DNA from: Nitrosomonadales bacterium
Lineage (GTDB): Bacteria; Pseudomonadota; Gammaproteobacteria; Burkholderiales; Methylophilaceae
Direction: 5' to 3'
NCBI GenBank assembly: GCA_024642775.1
Contig: JAHEAL010000008.1
Span: 1-59,509, forward strand
Length of the DNA stretch: 59,509 nucleotides
Positions 26,354 to 34,885 of the stretch are shown here, one piece after another (within the stretch, counting starts at the first letter, position 1; each line of letters begins with the position of its first letter). A program made the translations under genes and the position numbers. The notes under the pieces were generated by a model. That model was not told the DNA's origin and did not search any database. It saw only the letters and a program-made list of their open reading frames with translations.

Positions 26354-27424
26354 ATGTTAGATAAGACATATTGGCAAGATATATCATCAAAAGTCATCCT
26401 TCTTGGTAAATCTGAGGGTTTTTCTGACGTCGGGTTAGCGTCTAACCGTATCAATGCCAATAAAAAACTTTATAAAGAATGGATCAAAAAAAATAATCAT
26501 GGCAGCATGCATTTTCTTAAAGAACATGAAGATTTAAAGTTCGACCCAGAATCGATAATGCCTGGGACCAAAAGTATCATAAGCACAAGGGTCGACTACC
26601 TTCCGTTGAATGAAAATCTGATAGATCAATTACAAAAAAAAGACACTGCCTACATAGCTCGTTATGCATTAGGTCGTGATTATCATAAAACCCTGAGAAA
26701 GAAATTAAAGAAATTTGCTGAAGAGATTAAAAATTTAATCGATGATAAAGACATCGTATTTAATTATAGGGTTATTACCGACTCAGCTCCTAGTCCAGAA
26801 ATAGATATTGCTACCCAAGCAGGATTGGGATGGAGGGGAAAAAATACTTTACTGTTAAATAAAAACAATGGATCCTGGTTTTTTCTTGGGGAGATATACA
26901 CCAACCTACCATTAGAAGTTAAACAAAATGCTCAAACAAATCATTGTGGGAGCTGCAAAGCATGTATCGATATATGTCCAACAAAGGCTATAGAATCACC
27001 ATATTATTTAAATGCTACAAAATGTATTTCATATCTGACAATTGAACATAAAGGCCCTATTCCGGTCCCCATGAGAAAATTAATTGGGAATAGAGTTTAT
27101 GGGTGTGACGACTGTCAAATTATTTGCCCATGGAATAAATTTGCCAAACTTAGCTCTGAAATTGATTTTTTCGTTCGTCATAAATTAAATAACATAGACT
27201 TGATTGACTGCTTTGAAATGGATAAAGAAAAATTCAATAAAATTTTTTCAGGTAGTGCTGTAAAAAGGATTGGATATGAAAAATGGATAAGCAATATTGC
27301 CATCGCAATCGGAAATGCTAATAAAAGTCCAATTTTATTAAAATCATTATTAAAAAGAGTTAACGACCATTCAGAATTAATTCAAGATCATGTCAAATGG
27401 GCAATTTCACAACAAGAACTATAA
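26354..27424 (+). CDS. queG: Epoxyqueuosine reductase QueG
   Basis: QueG reduces epoxyqueuosine in tRNA to queuosine, the last step of the pathway, using cobalamin and two 4Fe-4S clusters. The 356-residue product has the catalytic Asp region ITDSAPSPEIDIATQAGLGW followed by RGKNTLLL. The first cluster motif is CGSCKACIDICPTKAI and the second is CDDCQIICPWNKF. It pairs functionally with queD at 36774-37223, so this organism makes queuosine de novo or by salvage. The spacer to the divergent tsaE is just 26 bp. Confidence 0.96.
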   Translation: MLDKTYWQDISSKVILLGKSEGFSDVGLASNRINANKKLYKEWIKKNNHGSMHFLKEHEDLKFDPESIMPGTKSIISTRVDYLPLNENLIDQLQKKDTAYIARYALGRDYHKTLRKKLKKFAEEIKNLIDDKDIVFNYRVITDSAPSPEIDIATQAGLGWRGKNTLLLNKNNGSWFFLGEIYTNLPLEVKQNAQTNHCGSCKACIDICPTKAIESPYYLNATKCISYLTIEHKGPIPVPMRKLIGNRVYGCDDCQIICPWNKFAKLSSEIDFFVRHKLNNIDLIDCFEMDKEKFNKIFSGSAVKRIGYEKWISNIAIAIGNANKSPILLKSLLKRVNDHSELIQDHVKWAISQQEL

Positions 27425-27440
27425 TTAAAAGTGTTATTTT

Positions 27441-27449
27441 TGATATAAT
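27441..27449 (+). promoter_or_regulatory. Extended -10 promoter of pgi
   Basis: TGATATAAT is a perfect extended -10 (TG-N-TATAAT), located in the 65-bp gap between queG and pgi. No clear -35 is present, which fits extended -10 promoters. Initiation would be near 27456, giving a leader of about 34 nt. Confidence 0.65.
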
Positions 27450-27489
27450 GTCCGCTGATTGAAAACCATTACTAACCAAGAATTAATAA

Positions 27490-29142
27490 ATGACAAAAAT
27501 AATCGACTCTAAAGAGTGGAAAGCGCTCGAATCCCATTTTAAATCAATAAAAAACATTCAAATGCGGGAAATGTTTAACCAAGATGAAGAAAGATTCAAC
27601 AACCTTCACTTAAAACTTGACGACCTATTAGTGGATTTCTCAAAAAACAGAATTACCCAAGAAACTATTCATTTACTTACCGATTTGGCAAAAAAAGTGG
27701 ATTTGGAATCTTGGAGAAAAAAACAATTTTCTGGTGAAAAAATAAATAATACAGAAGACCGAGCCGTATTACACACAGCTCTGAGATCACAAACTAATGA
27801 TCCCGTTTATGTCGATGGTATTGATGTAAAACCCGAAATCAAAAAAACACTTAAGCAAATTGAAGAATTCAGCAATGCCATAAACTCTGGCTCTTGGAAA
27901 GGCTTCAGCGGTAAGTCAATTGATACAATAGTAAATATAGGAATTGGGGGGTCTGACTTAGGTCCTGCAATGGTTTGCAAAGCACTTAAACCCTACGCCA
28001 ATCAAAAATTAAATATTCATTTCGTCTCGAATGTTGACTCAGCTGATCTTTCTATAGCACTTAGTACTTGCAATCCTGAAACAACACTATTTATTGTTGC
28101 TTCAAAAACCTTCACAACGCAGGAAACTATGACAAATGCTTTTTCTGCACGCCATTGGCTCGTTAATAAATACAATAATGAAGAGTGTATAAAAAAACAT
28201 TTTGTTGCAGTTTCAACAAATCTAGAAAAAGTTGAAGAATTTGGGATTGATCAAGAAAATATGTTTGTTTTTTGGGACTGGGTTGGAGGTCGCTATTCGT
28301 TGTGGTCATCAATTGGCTTATCGATTGCAATTTACTTGGGGTTTGATAATTTTAAAGCCTTACAAGAAGGCGCATATGAGATGGATGAACATTTTCTTAA
28401 CGCGCCATTAGAAAAAAATATTCCAGTTATTTTAGCGTTAGTGGGTATTTGGTATATCAATTTCTTCAAGTTTAATACGCAAGCTATTTTACCCTATGAT
28501 CAAGGCCTTTCATTACTTCCATCATATCTTCAGCAAGCTGATATGGAAAGCAATGGAAAATTTATTGATAGGGACGGAAAACGAGTATGTGTGGAAACGG
28601 GGCCTGTTATATGGGGAGCATCTGGTACAAATGGGCAGCATGCTTTCTATCAACTGATTCACCAGGGTACCCAGTTTATTCCGAGTGATTTCATTATGCC
28701 CATAAAATCACATTACGATCTTGGAGAAAAAAAGAATCTACATCATAAAATTTTAATCTCTAATTTATTAGCCCAAACTCAGTCGTTAATGATGGGTAAG
28801 TCAATTGATGAGGCGAGATCTGAATTATTAAACTCAGGGTTAAATGACCAGGAAATTGAAAAACTTCTTCCGCATAAGTCGTTTGAAGGAAATAGGCCCA
28901 GCAATACTATTCTTTTTGACGAACTCAACCCAAAAACATTGGGGAAATTAATAGCTTTATATGAACACAAAATTTTCACTCAAGGAATAGTTTGGCACAT
29001 AAACTCATTTGACCAGTGGGGTGTGGAATACGGCAAACAAATTGCAAGATTAGTTTTACCTAAAATTCAGGGTGAAAAGACCACAAACTGTTTTGATAGC
29101 TCAACAAATAATCTAATTAATCACATTAAAAATAAATGTTAA
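27490..29142 (+). CDS. pgi: Glucose-6-phosphate isomerase
   Basis: Pgi interconverts glucose-6-phosphate and fructose-6-phosphate; in ribulose-monophosphate methylotrophs it also feeds the formaldehyde-fixing cycle. The 550-residue length is normal. Motifs visible include VNIGIGGSDLGPAMV, VASKTFTTQETMTNA and FVFWDWVGGRYSLWSSIGLS, the first PROSITE signature. Also present are GTNGQHAFYQLIHQGT with the catalytic His region and HINSFDQWGVEYGKQIA, the second signature. It stands alone with its own promoter and converges on sppA with a 4-bp gap. Confidence 0.97.
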   Translation: MTKIIDSKEWKALESHFKSIKNIQMREMFNQDEERFNNLHLKLDDLLVDFSKNRITQETIHLLTDLAKKVDLESWRKKQFSGEKINNTEDRAVLHTALRSQTNDPVYVDGIDVKPEIKKTLKQIEEFSNAINSGSWKGFSGKSIDTIVNIGIGGSDLGPAMVCKALKPYANQKLNIHFVSNVDSADLSIALSTCNPETTLFIVASKTFTTQETMTNAFSARHWLVNKYNNEECIKKHFVAVSTNLEKVEEFGIDQENMFVFWDWVGGRYSLWSSIGLSIAIYLGFDNFKALQEGAYEMDEHFLNAPLEKNIPVILALVGIWYINFFKFNTQAILPYDQGLSLLPSYLQQADMESNGKFIDRDGKRVCVETGPVIWGASGTNGQHAFYQLIHQGTQFIPSDFIMPIKSHYDLGEKKNLHHKILISNLLAQTQSLMMGKSIDEARSELLNSGLNDQEIEKLLPHKSFEGNRPSNTILFDELNPKTLGKLIALYEHKIFTQGIVWHINSFDQWGVEYGKQIARLVLPKIQGEKTTNCFDSSTNNLINHIKNKC

Positions 29143-29146
29143 GTTA

Positions 29147-30100
29147 TTATTTTAATTGAAAATTATTTTTTAATATATTTAAATTAACAGATTGTGCAAC
29201 ACCTGCCCCAAGCTTCTTAGCAAATCGGTCAGCAAATGTCTCATAGGTAGTAAAATCAACAATCTTATCAAAGCCAATTACGTCACGTGCAATTGACTCC
29301 GTTGACCCATAGCCGTCAATCAGTCCTAAATCCAAAGCAGACTCTCCATTCCAAAATAAACCTGAAAAGATACTCTCATCATTCTTTAAACGTGACCCTC
29401 GACCTTCTTTTACAGCGGTAATAAATTGCTGGTGAACTTCGTTAAGTAGATTTTGCACGTGATCCTTTTGTTCTTTATTAACAGGTCCAAATGGGTCTAA
29501 AATTCCTTTATTATTCCCAGCGGTAAGTAGACGTCTCTCAATTCCTAATGTTTGAATCGCTTTTTCAAAACCAAAACCATTCATTAGAACACCTATTGAA
29601 CCAACAATACTTGCTTTATTTGCATAAATTTCATCTGCGGCCACGGCAATATAATAACCACCTGAGGCACATATATCCTCCACAACCACCTTGATTGGCT
29701 TATTAGGGTACATTCCTTTTAACCTTCTTATTTCATCATTAATGATTGCTGACTGAACAGGACTTCCACCAGGACTGTTAATGCTTAAAATTAATGCTTT
29801 TGAATGTTCATTTTTAAGTGCTTTTCGAATGCTCTTGATCGCATCATCTGCGTTTATTTCTGACTCTGCAGCTATAACCCCGTTTAGCTTGACCAAGGCA
29901 GTAAAGTCTTCTGAAGACGAAATCTCTTGAGAGGGTTTGATAAAAAAAACAAAAAATAACAAGAAAAGGTAAATGAAGGTCAAAATTTTAAAGAAGATTC
30001 CCCATCTTCTTGTTTTTCTATTTTCATTAACAACGTTAGACAATAAAATCTTTAATGCGTCGTCTTTAACAACCTGCTCTTTTCTGGATTTAGTTTCCAT
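29147..30100 (-). CDS. sppA: Signal peptide peptidase SppA (S49 family, short form)
   Basis: SppA cleaves leftover signal peptides in the inner membrane. The 317-residue product has one N-terminal membrane helix (IFFKILTFIYLFLLFFVFFI) and a single S49 domain. Motifs are LSINSPGGSPVQSAI, VVEDICASGGYYIAVAADEI and KASIVGSIGVLMNGFG with the catalytic Ser region; NKGILDPFGPV is in the area of the catalytic Lys. It is the short 36-kDa type. It overlaps the Rieske gene by 11 bp. The rluC-HAD-Rieske-sppA order is typical of Betaproteobacteria. Confidence 0.93.
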   Translation of the reverse strand: METKSRKEQVVKDDALKILLSNVVNENRKTRRWGIFFKILTFIYLFLLFFVFFIKPSQEISSSEDFTALVKLNGVIAAESEINADDAIKSIRKALKNEHSKALILSINSPGGSPVQSAIINDEIRRLKGMYPNKPIKVVVEDICASGGYYIAVAADEIYANKASIVGSIGVLMNGFGFEKAIQTLGIERRLLTAGNNKGILDPFGPVNKEQKDHVQNLLNEVHQQFITAVKEGRGSRLKNDESIFSGLFWNGESALDLGLIDGYGSTESIARDVIGFDKIVDFTTYETFADRFAKKLGAGVAQSVNLNILKNNFQLK

Positions 30101-30428
30101 CGTAAAAAACCTCTACCTCTTCTTCATGTTCAGTTAATTCCAAGCGACCAAGACTTTTTGATTTACAGGGTCCAGACACACACAAACCTGTCACAGGGTC
30201 ATAAAGTGCTCCATGGGTTGAGCATACAATAAATTCTTGATTATTGTCAAAAAAGTTAGCCTCCTCCCAGTCTAATTCAACCGCTAAATGTTTGCATTCG
30301 TTAAGGTAGGCATAAAAATTACCCTGAAAAAAAACCACAAATATACTCCGATTATTGATTACAAATTTTGCTGACCTTGTTTTTGATTGCATTATCTTAC
30401 TCTTAGAAATAAAGTACGAATTAGACAT
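30090..30428 (-). CDS. Small Rieske [2Fe-2S] ferredoxin-like protein
   Basis: A 112-residue soluble protein with a single Rieske domain. The ligand pairs are NECKHLAVELDW (Cys-x-His) and FIVCSTHGALYDPVTGLCVS (Cys-x-x-His), followed by GPCKSKSL. It resembles the ferredoxin parts of ring-hydroxylating or nitrite-reductase small subunits, but no partner oxygenase is nearby. Its position between a HAD phosphatase and sppA is conserved in Betaproteobacteria. The redox partner and role are unknown. Confidence 0.88.
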   Translation of the reverse strand: MSNSYFISKSKIMQSKTRSAKFVINNRSIFVVFFQGNFYAYLNECKHLAVELDWEEANFFDNNQEFIVCSTHGALYDPVTGLCVSGPCKSKSLGRLELTEHEEEVEVFYDGN

Positions 30429-31059
30429 TTTTTATAATCCAGTCAAACAAATCCAAAGGTTCGTTTGCACAATAAAGCATGTATTTGCTAAAGTCTTTTG
30501 GGTTGGTCGCTCCATAACTTACCCCAACAAAACCAATTCCAGCATTTACAGCCATCTCTTGGTCAATTAATGAATCTCCAATCATAATGGAATTATCTTT
30601 TTCAACCATCAGGTTAGCAATCAAATCATTAACCATTTGCGGGTGCGGCTTAGAAAAGCAGTCATCTGCAGTCTTGGAATCTTTAAAATATTTACCTAAG
30701 TCAAATGCCTTAAAATCATTGTCTAACCCCCTCCTGCTTTTTCCAGTTGCAACAGCAAGTGTAAAGTTGTTATTAATTAGACGCTCAAAACCTAATGACA
30801 TCCCAGAAAATGGTGCAGGACGATTTTCTATATATATGTTTTTATAGCATGTAACAAAGTCATCATATCTGTGATGAAAAGTATTATTAGTTAACTCCCC
30901 AAAGGCCTCAGGAAGGCTTAATCCTATAATTTTTTTTATATCACTTGGACTGAATTCTTTGTTAATAATTTTTCGAAAAGCCATATTAATAGAGTCAATT
31001 ATATGTGCGGTGCTATCAACTACCGTTCCATCCCAATCAAAAATTAACAACTTACTCAT
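30421..31059 (-). CDS. HAD-superfamily phosphatase (Gph/phosphoglycolate phosphatase-like)
   Basis: A 212-residue HAD subfamily IA hydrolase. The nucleophile motif is LLIFDWDGTVVDST at the N-terminus. Motif II is in FTLAVATGKSRRGLD, the Lys motif is near FSKPHPQM and motif IV is SIMIGDSLIDQEMAVNAG. The substrate could be phosphoglycolate or another small phosphate ester; sequence alone does not decide. It overlaps rluC and the Rieske gene by 8 bp each, so the four genes rluC to sppA are one transcription unit. Confidence 0.87.
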   Translation of the reverse strand: MSKLLIFDWDGTVVDSTAHIIDSINMAFRKIINKEFSPSDIKKIIGLSLPEAFGELTNNTFHHRYDDFVTCYKNIYIENRPAPFSGMSLGFERLINNNFTLAVATGKSRRGLDNDFKAFDLGKYFKDSKTADDCFSKPHPQMVNDLIANLMVEKDNSIMIGDSLIDQEMAVNAGIGFVGVSYGATNPKDFSKYMLYCANEPLDLFDWIIKNV

Positions 31060-31969
31060 TTAATAGCTTTTCAAAATTATTCGGCAAAGGAGAAATACAT
31101 TCAAAAATATTATCTGTAAATGGGTGATGGAATCTTAATTTATGTGAATGCAAAAACATTTTTTTTAATCCTGAAGATACCAACTTTCTATTAAGGTCAA
31201 AATTACCATATTTATCGTCACCAAGAATAGGAAATCCCAGATTAGCAAGTTGAACTCTAATTTGGTGTGTTCTTCCCGTAATTAAATGAACTGATAAAAT
31301 TGAGTAATTTTCATTGTTCGATTCCAAATAAAAAATTGATCTTGAAAGCTTACCTTCTTCTGGACCCTTAACCTCATGAACATGGTGACCATCATCTTTG
31401 TTGACCTTTTTTAAATAAGAACTTACATCTTTGACTTTATCTTTCCATAAACCCTGAACAGCGACAAGATAAAACTTACTTATTTGCTTATTTCTAAAAA
31501 GTTCCTGTAAAGATCTAAGTGATGATCGTTTCTTGGCAATCAAAATTAATCCAGATGTATTTTTATCAAGCCGGTGAACTAATTCTAGATACCTTAAATC
31601 TTTTCTTTGATTTCTTAAATATTCAATAAGTCCAAAATCTATTCCACTTCCTCCATGGACTGCAAGACCTGAGGGTTTATTAATTACCATAAACCATTCG
31701 TCCTCGTGAATTATGTTCAACTCTAAACGGTTATCTGGACTTTTTTCCTCCCTCTCTTTTTGAGTAACTGGTGGTATCCTAACCTGGTCATTCTCTTGAA
31801 GTTTATACAAGCTTTTAATTCTTTTTTTATTTACTCTCACTTCCCCACTTCTTATTATTTTATATACATGGCTTTTTGGGATATCTTTTAATACTCGTAA
31901 TAAAAAATTATCAATCCGCTGACCAGATGAGGTGTCATCAATTTCAATTATGTAAGAGTTAGTTTTCAT
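31052..31969 (-). CDS. rluC: 23S rRNA pseudouridine synthase RluC
   Basis: RluC makes pseudouridines at 955, 2504 and 2580 of 23S rRNA (E. coli numbering). The 305-residue product has an N-terminal S4 RNA-binding domain (RIDNFLLRVLKDIPKSHVYKI and GEVRVNKKRIK). The catalytic motif is LVHRLDKNTSGLILIAKK, with the catalytic Asp in HRLD. LITGRTHQIRVQLANLGFPI is the RluA-family signature. It is encoded divergently from rne, its usual neighbour; the RNase E leader fills the 249-bp gap. Confidence 0.94.
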   Translation of the reverse strand: MKTNSYIIEIDDTSSGQRIDNFLLRVLKDIPKSHVYKIIRSGEVRVNKKRIKSLYKLQENDQVRIPPVTQKEREEKSPDNRLELNIIHEDEWFMVINKPSGLAVHGGSGIDFGLIEYLRNQRKDLRYLELVHRLDKNTSGLILIAKKRSSLRSLQELFRNKQISKFYLVAVQGLWKDKVKDVSSYLKKVNKDDGHHVHEVKGPEEGKLSRSIFYLESNNENYSILSVHLITGRTHQIRVQLANLGFPILGDDKYGNFDLNRKLVSSGLKKMFLHSHKLRFHHPFTDNIFECISPLPNNFEKLLNE

Positions 31970-31996
31970 TATCTATTTGTTTTCTTTTAATCTTTT

Positions 31997-32015
31997 TTAG
32001 CCTATACTAGGCTAA
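31997..32015. repeat. Perfect inverted repeat in the rluC-rne divergent region
   Basis: TTAGCCTA-TAC-TAGGCTAA is a perfect 8-bp inverted repeat with a 3-bp centre. The plus-strand TATACT at 32003-32008 within it could be the -10 box of rne, and the opposite strand reads TAGTAT at the same place. It may therefore be an operator over divergent promoters. It is not a terminator, since no T run follows on either strand. No matching regulator is encoded here. Confidence 0.5.
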
Positions 32016-32218
32016 CACTTTAAATCAAAATAGTTGATTTTAAAGTATTTTTTTAAGAACAATGAAATTTAAGTAACCTCATTTATATTTAATGTTAAGA
32101 GTTGCTTAATTTTTAAAAAGATTTTTGATAAAAGAAATTACATAAGTTACAAATTACAAAAGTTTAAGATAACTTAGAAATATCTTTATCAGGATCTTCT
32201 AATAAGGGAGATATGATA
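32016..32218 (+). promoter_or_regulatory. Leader region of rne (candidate autoregulatory 5' UTR)
   Basis: About 200 nt of untranslated AT-rich sequence precede rne. It contains a near-perfect 12-bp stem (32017-32028 with 32034-32046, one bulged T) followed by seven T residues. A small stem TTAAG-AGTTG-CTTAA (32095-32109) is followed by five T residues. No open frame with a ribosome site is present. In E. coli the rne leader lets RNase E cut its own message. The length and structure here fit such a role, but that is inference. Confidence 0.45.
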
Positions 32219-34516
32219 ATGAAGAGGATGCTATTTAATGCAACTCAGTCCGAAGAAATACGTGTAGCGATAGTTAATGAAGATATAATTGAAGATCTTG
32301 ATTACGAAAGAAGTACCAGGGAACAAAGAAAAAGTAATATCTACAAAGGAAAAATAACCCGAGTCGAACCATCTCTTGAGGCAGCCTTCGTAAACTACGG
32401 TGTAGACAGGCATGGATTCCTTCCATTCAAAGAAATTTCAAAAGAATTTTATTCAAAGAAGTCAAGAAAGAAAAGTGTTTCCATTGCTGACGTTATTGAC
32501 GAAGGTCAAGAAGTTATTATTCAAGTTACAAAAGAAGAAAGAGGAAACAAGGGAGCTGCATTAACCACCTACCTATCTCTAGCAGGCAGATACATTGTTT
32601 TAATGCCTAACAATCCTGACAGCGGAGGTATCTCCAGAAGAATTGAAGGCGATGAAAGGGTCAATTTTAAGGATGCTTTGTCACAATTAACAATCCGAAA
32701 AGGTATGAGTGTTATTGGTAGAACAGCCGGTATAGGAACATCCGTTGAGGAAATCCAATGGGACTTAGATTACTTAACTCAACTTTGGGATGCCATTCAG
32801 AGTGCATCAAGTCAACAGGAATCCCCTTTCTTAATTTACCAAGAAAGTAATCTTGTAATTAGAGCTATAAGGGATTATTTTCATCCAGATATCGAAGAAA
32901 TTATTATTGATAATCAAGATATTTACGATCAAGCCTCTCAGTTTATGAATCACGTAATGCCAGATTATGCGAACCGTATTGAGCTTTATGAAGACAGCAC
33001 ATCATTATTTTCTAAATATAATATTGAGCGTCAAATTGAATCAGCCTTTTTAAGAGAAGTGCAACTTCCTTCAGGTGGCGTAATTGTAATTGATCATACG
33101 GAAGCTTTAGTATCAGTGGATGTCAATTCAAGTCGATCAACCAAAGGAAGAGATATCGAAAATACGGCTTTCAATACAAATATTGAAGCAGCCAGAGAAA
33201 TTGCTAAACAGTTAAGGCTTAGAGATATTGGTGGTCTTATAGTAGTTGATTTCATCGATATGGAGAGCACTAAACATCAAAGAGAAGTTGAAGAATGTTT
33301 ACGTGACTCGTTAAAGCATGATAAAGCCAGAATTCAAACAGGAAGAATATCAAGATTTGGGCTTTTAGAGCTTTCACGCCAGAGATTAAGACCAAGCATT
33401 GGAGAAACAAGCAATGGTGAATGCCCAAAATGTAATGGTACAGGAAGGATTAGAGACTTCCAATCTTCAGCCTTACACGTAATTAGGTTAATTCAAGACG
33501 AATCAAATAAAAAAAGTGGACAGCAAATTTCAGTCCAAGTCCCTGTTGACGTAGCAACTTTTATCTTAAACGAAAAAAGAGAGCTAATTACTCAAAGCGA
33601 GACTGATAATGAAAATAAAATATTTGTTATACCAAATAAATATTTTGAAGTTCCTCAGTTCAAAATAACCTCAAATGAACTAAGTAAGAAACAAAACTTA
33701 AGTTATCAAGAAGTTGAAGTTCCTGAGTTTAATCCCAATGAACAAGATGAGGATGAGGAAAGAAAGCCACAGTTACAGCCAGCAGTAAAAGGCCTAATTC
33801 CAGAAAAAAGATCGAAAAAAACTAAGAATAAATCATTATTTGGATTTATCAAGGGGCTTATAGCTAGTGATGATGAAGAAGATACTAATCAAAATCAAAA
33901 GATCATTAACGATAGTTCTAATGATTCTGAAGAGATCGCATCTGAAGAAAGTCGCCAGCCAAATCGAAATAACAGAAGAAGACGGAATTTCAGAAATAAA
34001 AATAGTAGAAATAATAAGCCATCTGACAATAATAGTAATAATAACTCTTCAAACTCACCCGAAAGTGATAAACAAAATATTACAGATAAAGATAAAAAAG
34101 AATTTAATAGAAATAGATATCAAAAAAATTCAAAACCAAAAAATGAAAAATCTTTGGAAGCTGTTATTCCTAAAAGTGAACCTGTAAAAACAACGGATAC
34201 GAATAAATCATCAGCAAATCTAGATACTGTTAAACCAAAGCCAAAAAAAGTGGAAGAATTAAAAGACATCAATCTTGAGGCTGTTGGTTTGAAGTTAGTA
34301 GAAACCTCAAAAAAATCGCAACCTAGCAAGCAGGAGACTGAGGATAAACCAGCAAAACCGACAAAAAGAAAAAAAGCCAATTGGGAAAAGCCAAAACTAA
34401 GTAAACCAAATGATGTTAAATTAGTTATGGTTGAAACAAAAAATAATAAGGCTAAACCTAAGGCAGGCAAAAAAACCACGACAGAAAATAAATCAGTTAA
34501 AAAAACGGCTAAATAA
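32219..34516 (+). CDS. rne: Ribonuclease E
   Basis: RNase E starts most mRNA decay and matures rRNA and tRNA. I chose the ATG at 32219 (765 residues, MKRMLFNATQSEE), 8 nt after GGGAG, over the in-frame ATG at 32213, which lies too close to it. The N-terminal half has the S1 domain (NIYKGKITRVEPSLEAAFVN) and the 5' sensor region. The catalytic DNase-I-like part includes VSVDVNSSRSTKG and GGLIVVDFIDM, and the Zn-link is CPKCNGTGR. The C-terminal 260 residues are disordered and Lys/Asn-rich. They contain a short amphipathic segment LFGFIKGLIA (540-549), possibly membrane-binding, and two KLV-(M)-VET motifs near 694 and 738. Confidence 0.96.
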   Translation: MKRMLFNATQSEEIRVAIVNEDIIEDLDYERSTREQRKSNIYKGKITRVEPSLEAAFVNYGVDRHGFLPFKEISKEFYSKKSRKKSVSIADVIDEGQEVIIQVTKEERGNKGAALTTYLSLAGRYIVLMPNNPDSGGISRRIEGDERVNFKDALSQLTIRKGMSVIGRTAGIGTSVEEIQWDLDYLTQLWDAIQSASSQQESPFLIYQESNLVIRAIRDYFHPDIEEIIIDNQDIYDQASQFMNHVMPDYANRIELYEDSTSLFSKYNIERQIESAFLREVQLPSGGVIVIDHTEALVSVDVNSSRSTKGRDIENTAFNTNIEAAREIAKQLRLRDIGGLIVVDFIDMESTKHQREVEECLRDSLKHDKARIQTGRISRFGLLELSRQRLRPSIGETSNGECPKCNGTGRIRDFQSSALHVIRLIQDESNKKSGQQISVQVPVDVATFILNEKRELITQSETDNENKIFVIPNKYFEVPQFKITSNELSKKQNLSYQEVEVPEFNPNEQDEDEERKPQLQPAVKGLIPEKRSKKTKNKSLFGFIKGLIASDDEEDTNQNQKIINDSSNDSEEIASEESRQPNRNNRRRRNFRNKNSRNNKPSDNNSNNNSSNSPESDKQNITDKDKKEFNRNRYQKNSKPKNEKSLEAVIPKSEPVKTTDTNKSSANLDTVKPKPKKVEELKDINLEAVGLKLVETSKKSQPSKQETEDKPAKPTKRKKANWEKPKLSKPNDVKLVMVETKNNKAKPKAGKKTTTENKSVKKTAK

Positions 34517-34885
34517 TGAGGATGCGATCAGCCACCCTACTAATACAGAGAGTAAGGTGGCTGTCATTGTTATCGAAACATGCATAAAAGCTTTCGCATA
34601 GAATTTATTCTGAATAAACTCAAAGAAATAACCTCCAAAAGCTGAAAATGTTGTAAAGCTCCCTAAAAAACCAACAATAAGACCAAGCTTAACGGATTGA
34701 CTTAAAATATCTAGCTCGCTTGCAACAAAAAAAAGTATGCCCATTAGGAAACACCCGATGATATTAGCAAGCAGTATTCCATTAAATACAGAATAATTAA
34801 ATGGATATAAAATAGTAAGCAGGTATCTTAAAATTGCACCAGCAGCAGCAAAAACTCCAACAGTAATAATCTGAATTGTGCTCAT
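34493..34885 (-). CDS. crcB: Fluoride ion channel CrcB/Fluc
   Basis: CrcB exports fluoride as a dual-topology dimer in the inner membrane. The 130-residue product has four membrane helices and the diagnostic stretch GFLGSFTTFSAFGGYFFE, in which the TTFS(T/A)F Phe track lines the pore. GILLANIIGCFLMGI carries the conserved Asn. The start shares a base with the orn stop region, so it is coupled with orn. Its 3' end overlaps that of the convergent rne by 24 bp. No fluoride riboswitch is seen upstream of orn. Confidence 0.94.
   Translation of the reverse strand: MSTIQIITVGVFAAAGAILRYLLTILYPFNYSVFNGILLANIIGCFLMGILFFVASELDILSQSVKLGLIVGFLGSFTTFSAFGGYFFEFIQNKFYAKAFMHVSITMTATLLSVLVGWLIASSLFSRFFN
34529..34563. 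repeat. Hairpin just downstream of the rne stop, inside crcB
   Basis: CAGCCACC (34529-34536) pairs perfectly with GGTGGCTG (34556-34563) across a 19-nt loop. It begins 13 bp after the rne stop codon and lies in the C-terminal codons of crcB. No T run follows on the plus strand, so it is not a classic terminator. It could protect the rne mRNA 3' end or help end convergent transcription. Confidence 0.4.

Noticed and set aside
33900-34100. AAT/AAC-rich stretch in rne looking like a tandem repeat or CRISPR
   Set aside because: It is codon-level low complexity encoding Asn, Ser and Lys in an intact frame; there are no regular repeat units or spacers.
33867-34187. Open frame of about 100 codons in another frame within rne
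   Set aside because: It is a by-product of the Lys/Asn-rich, AT-rich tail; its product is low-complexity Ile/Lys and resembles no protein.
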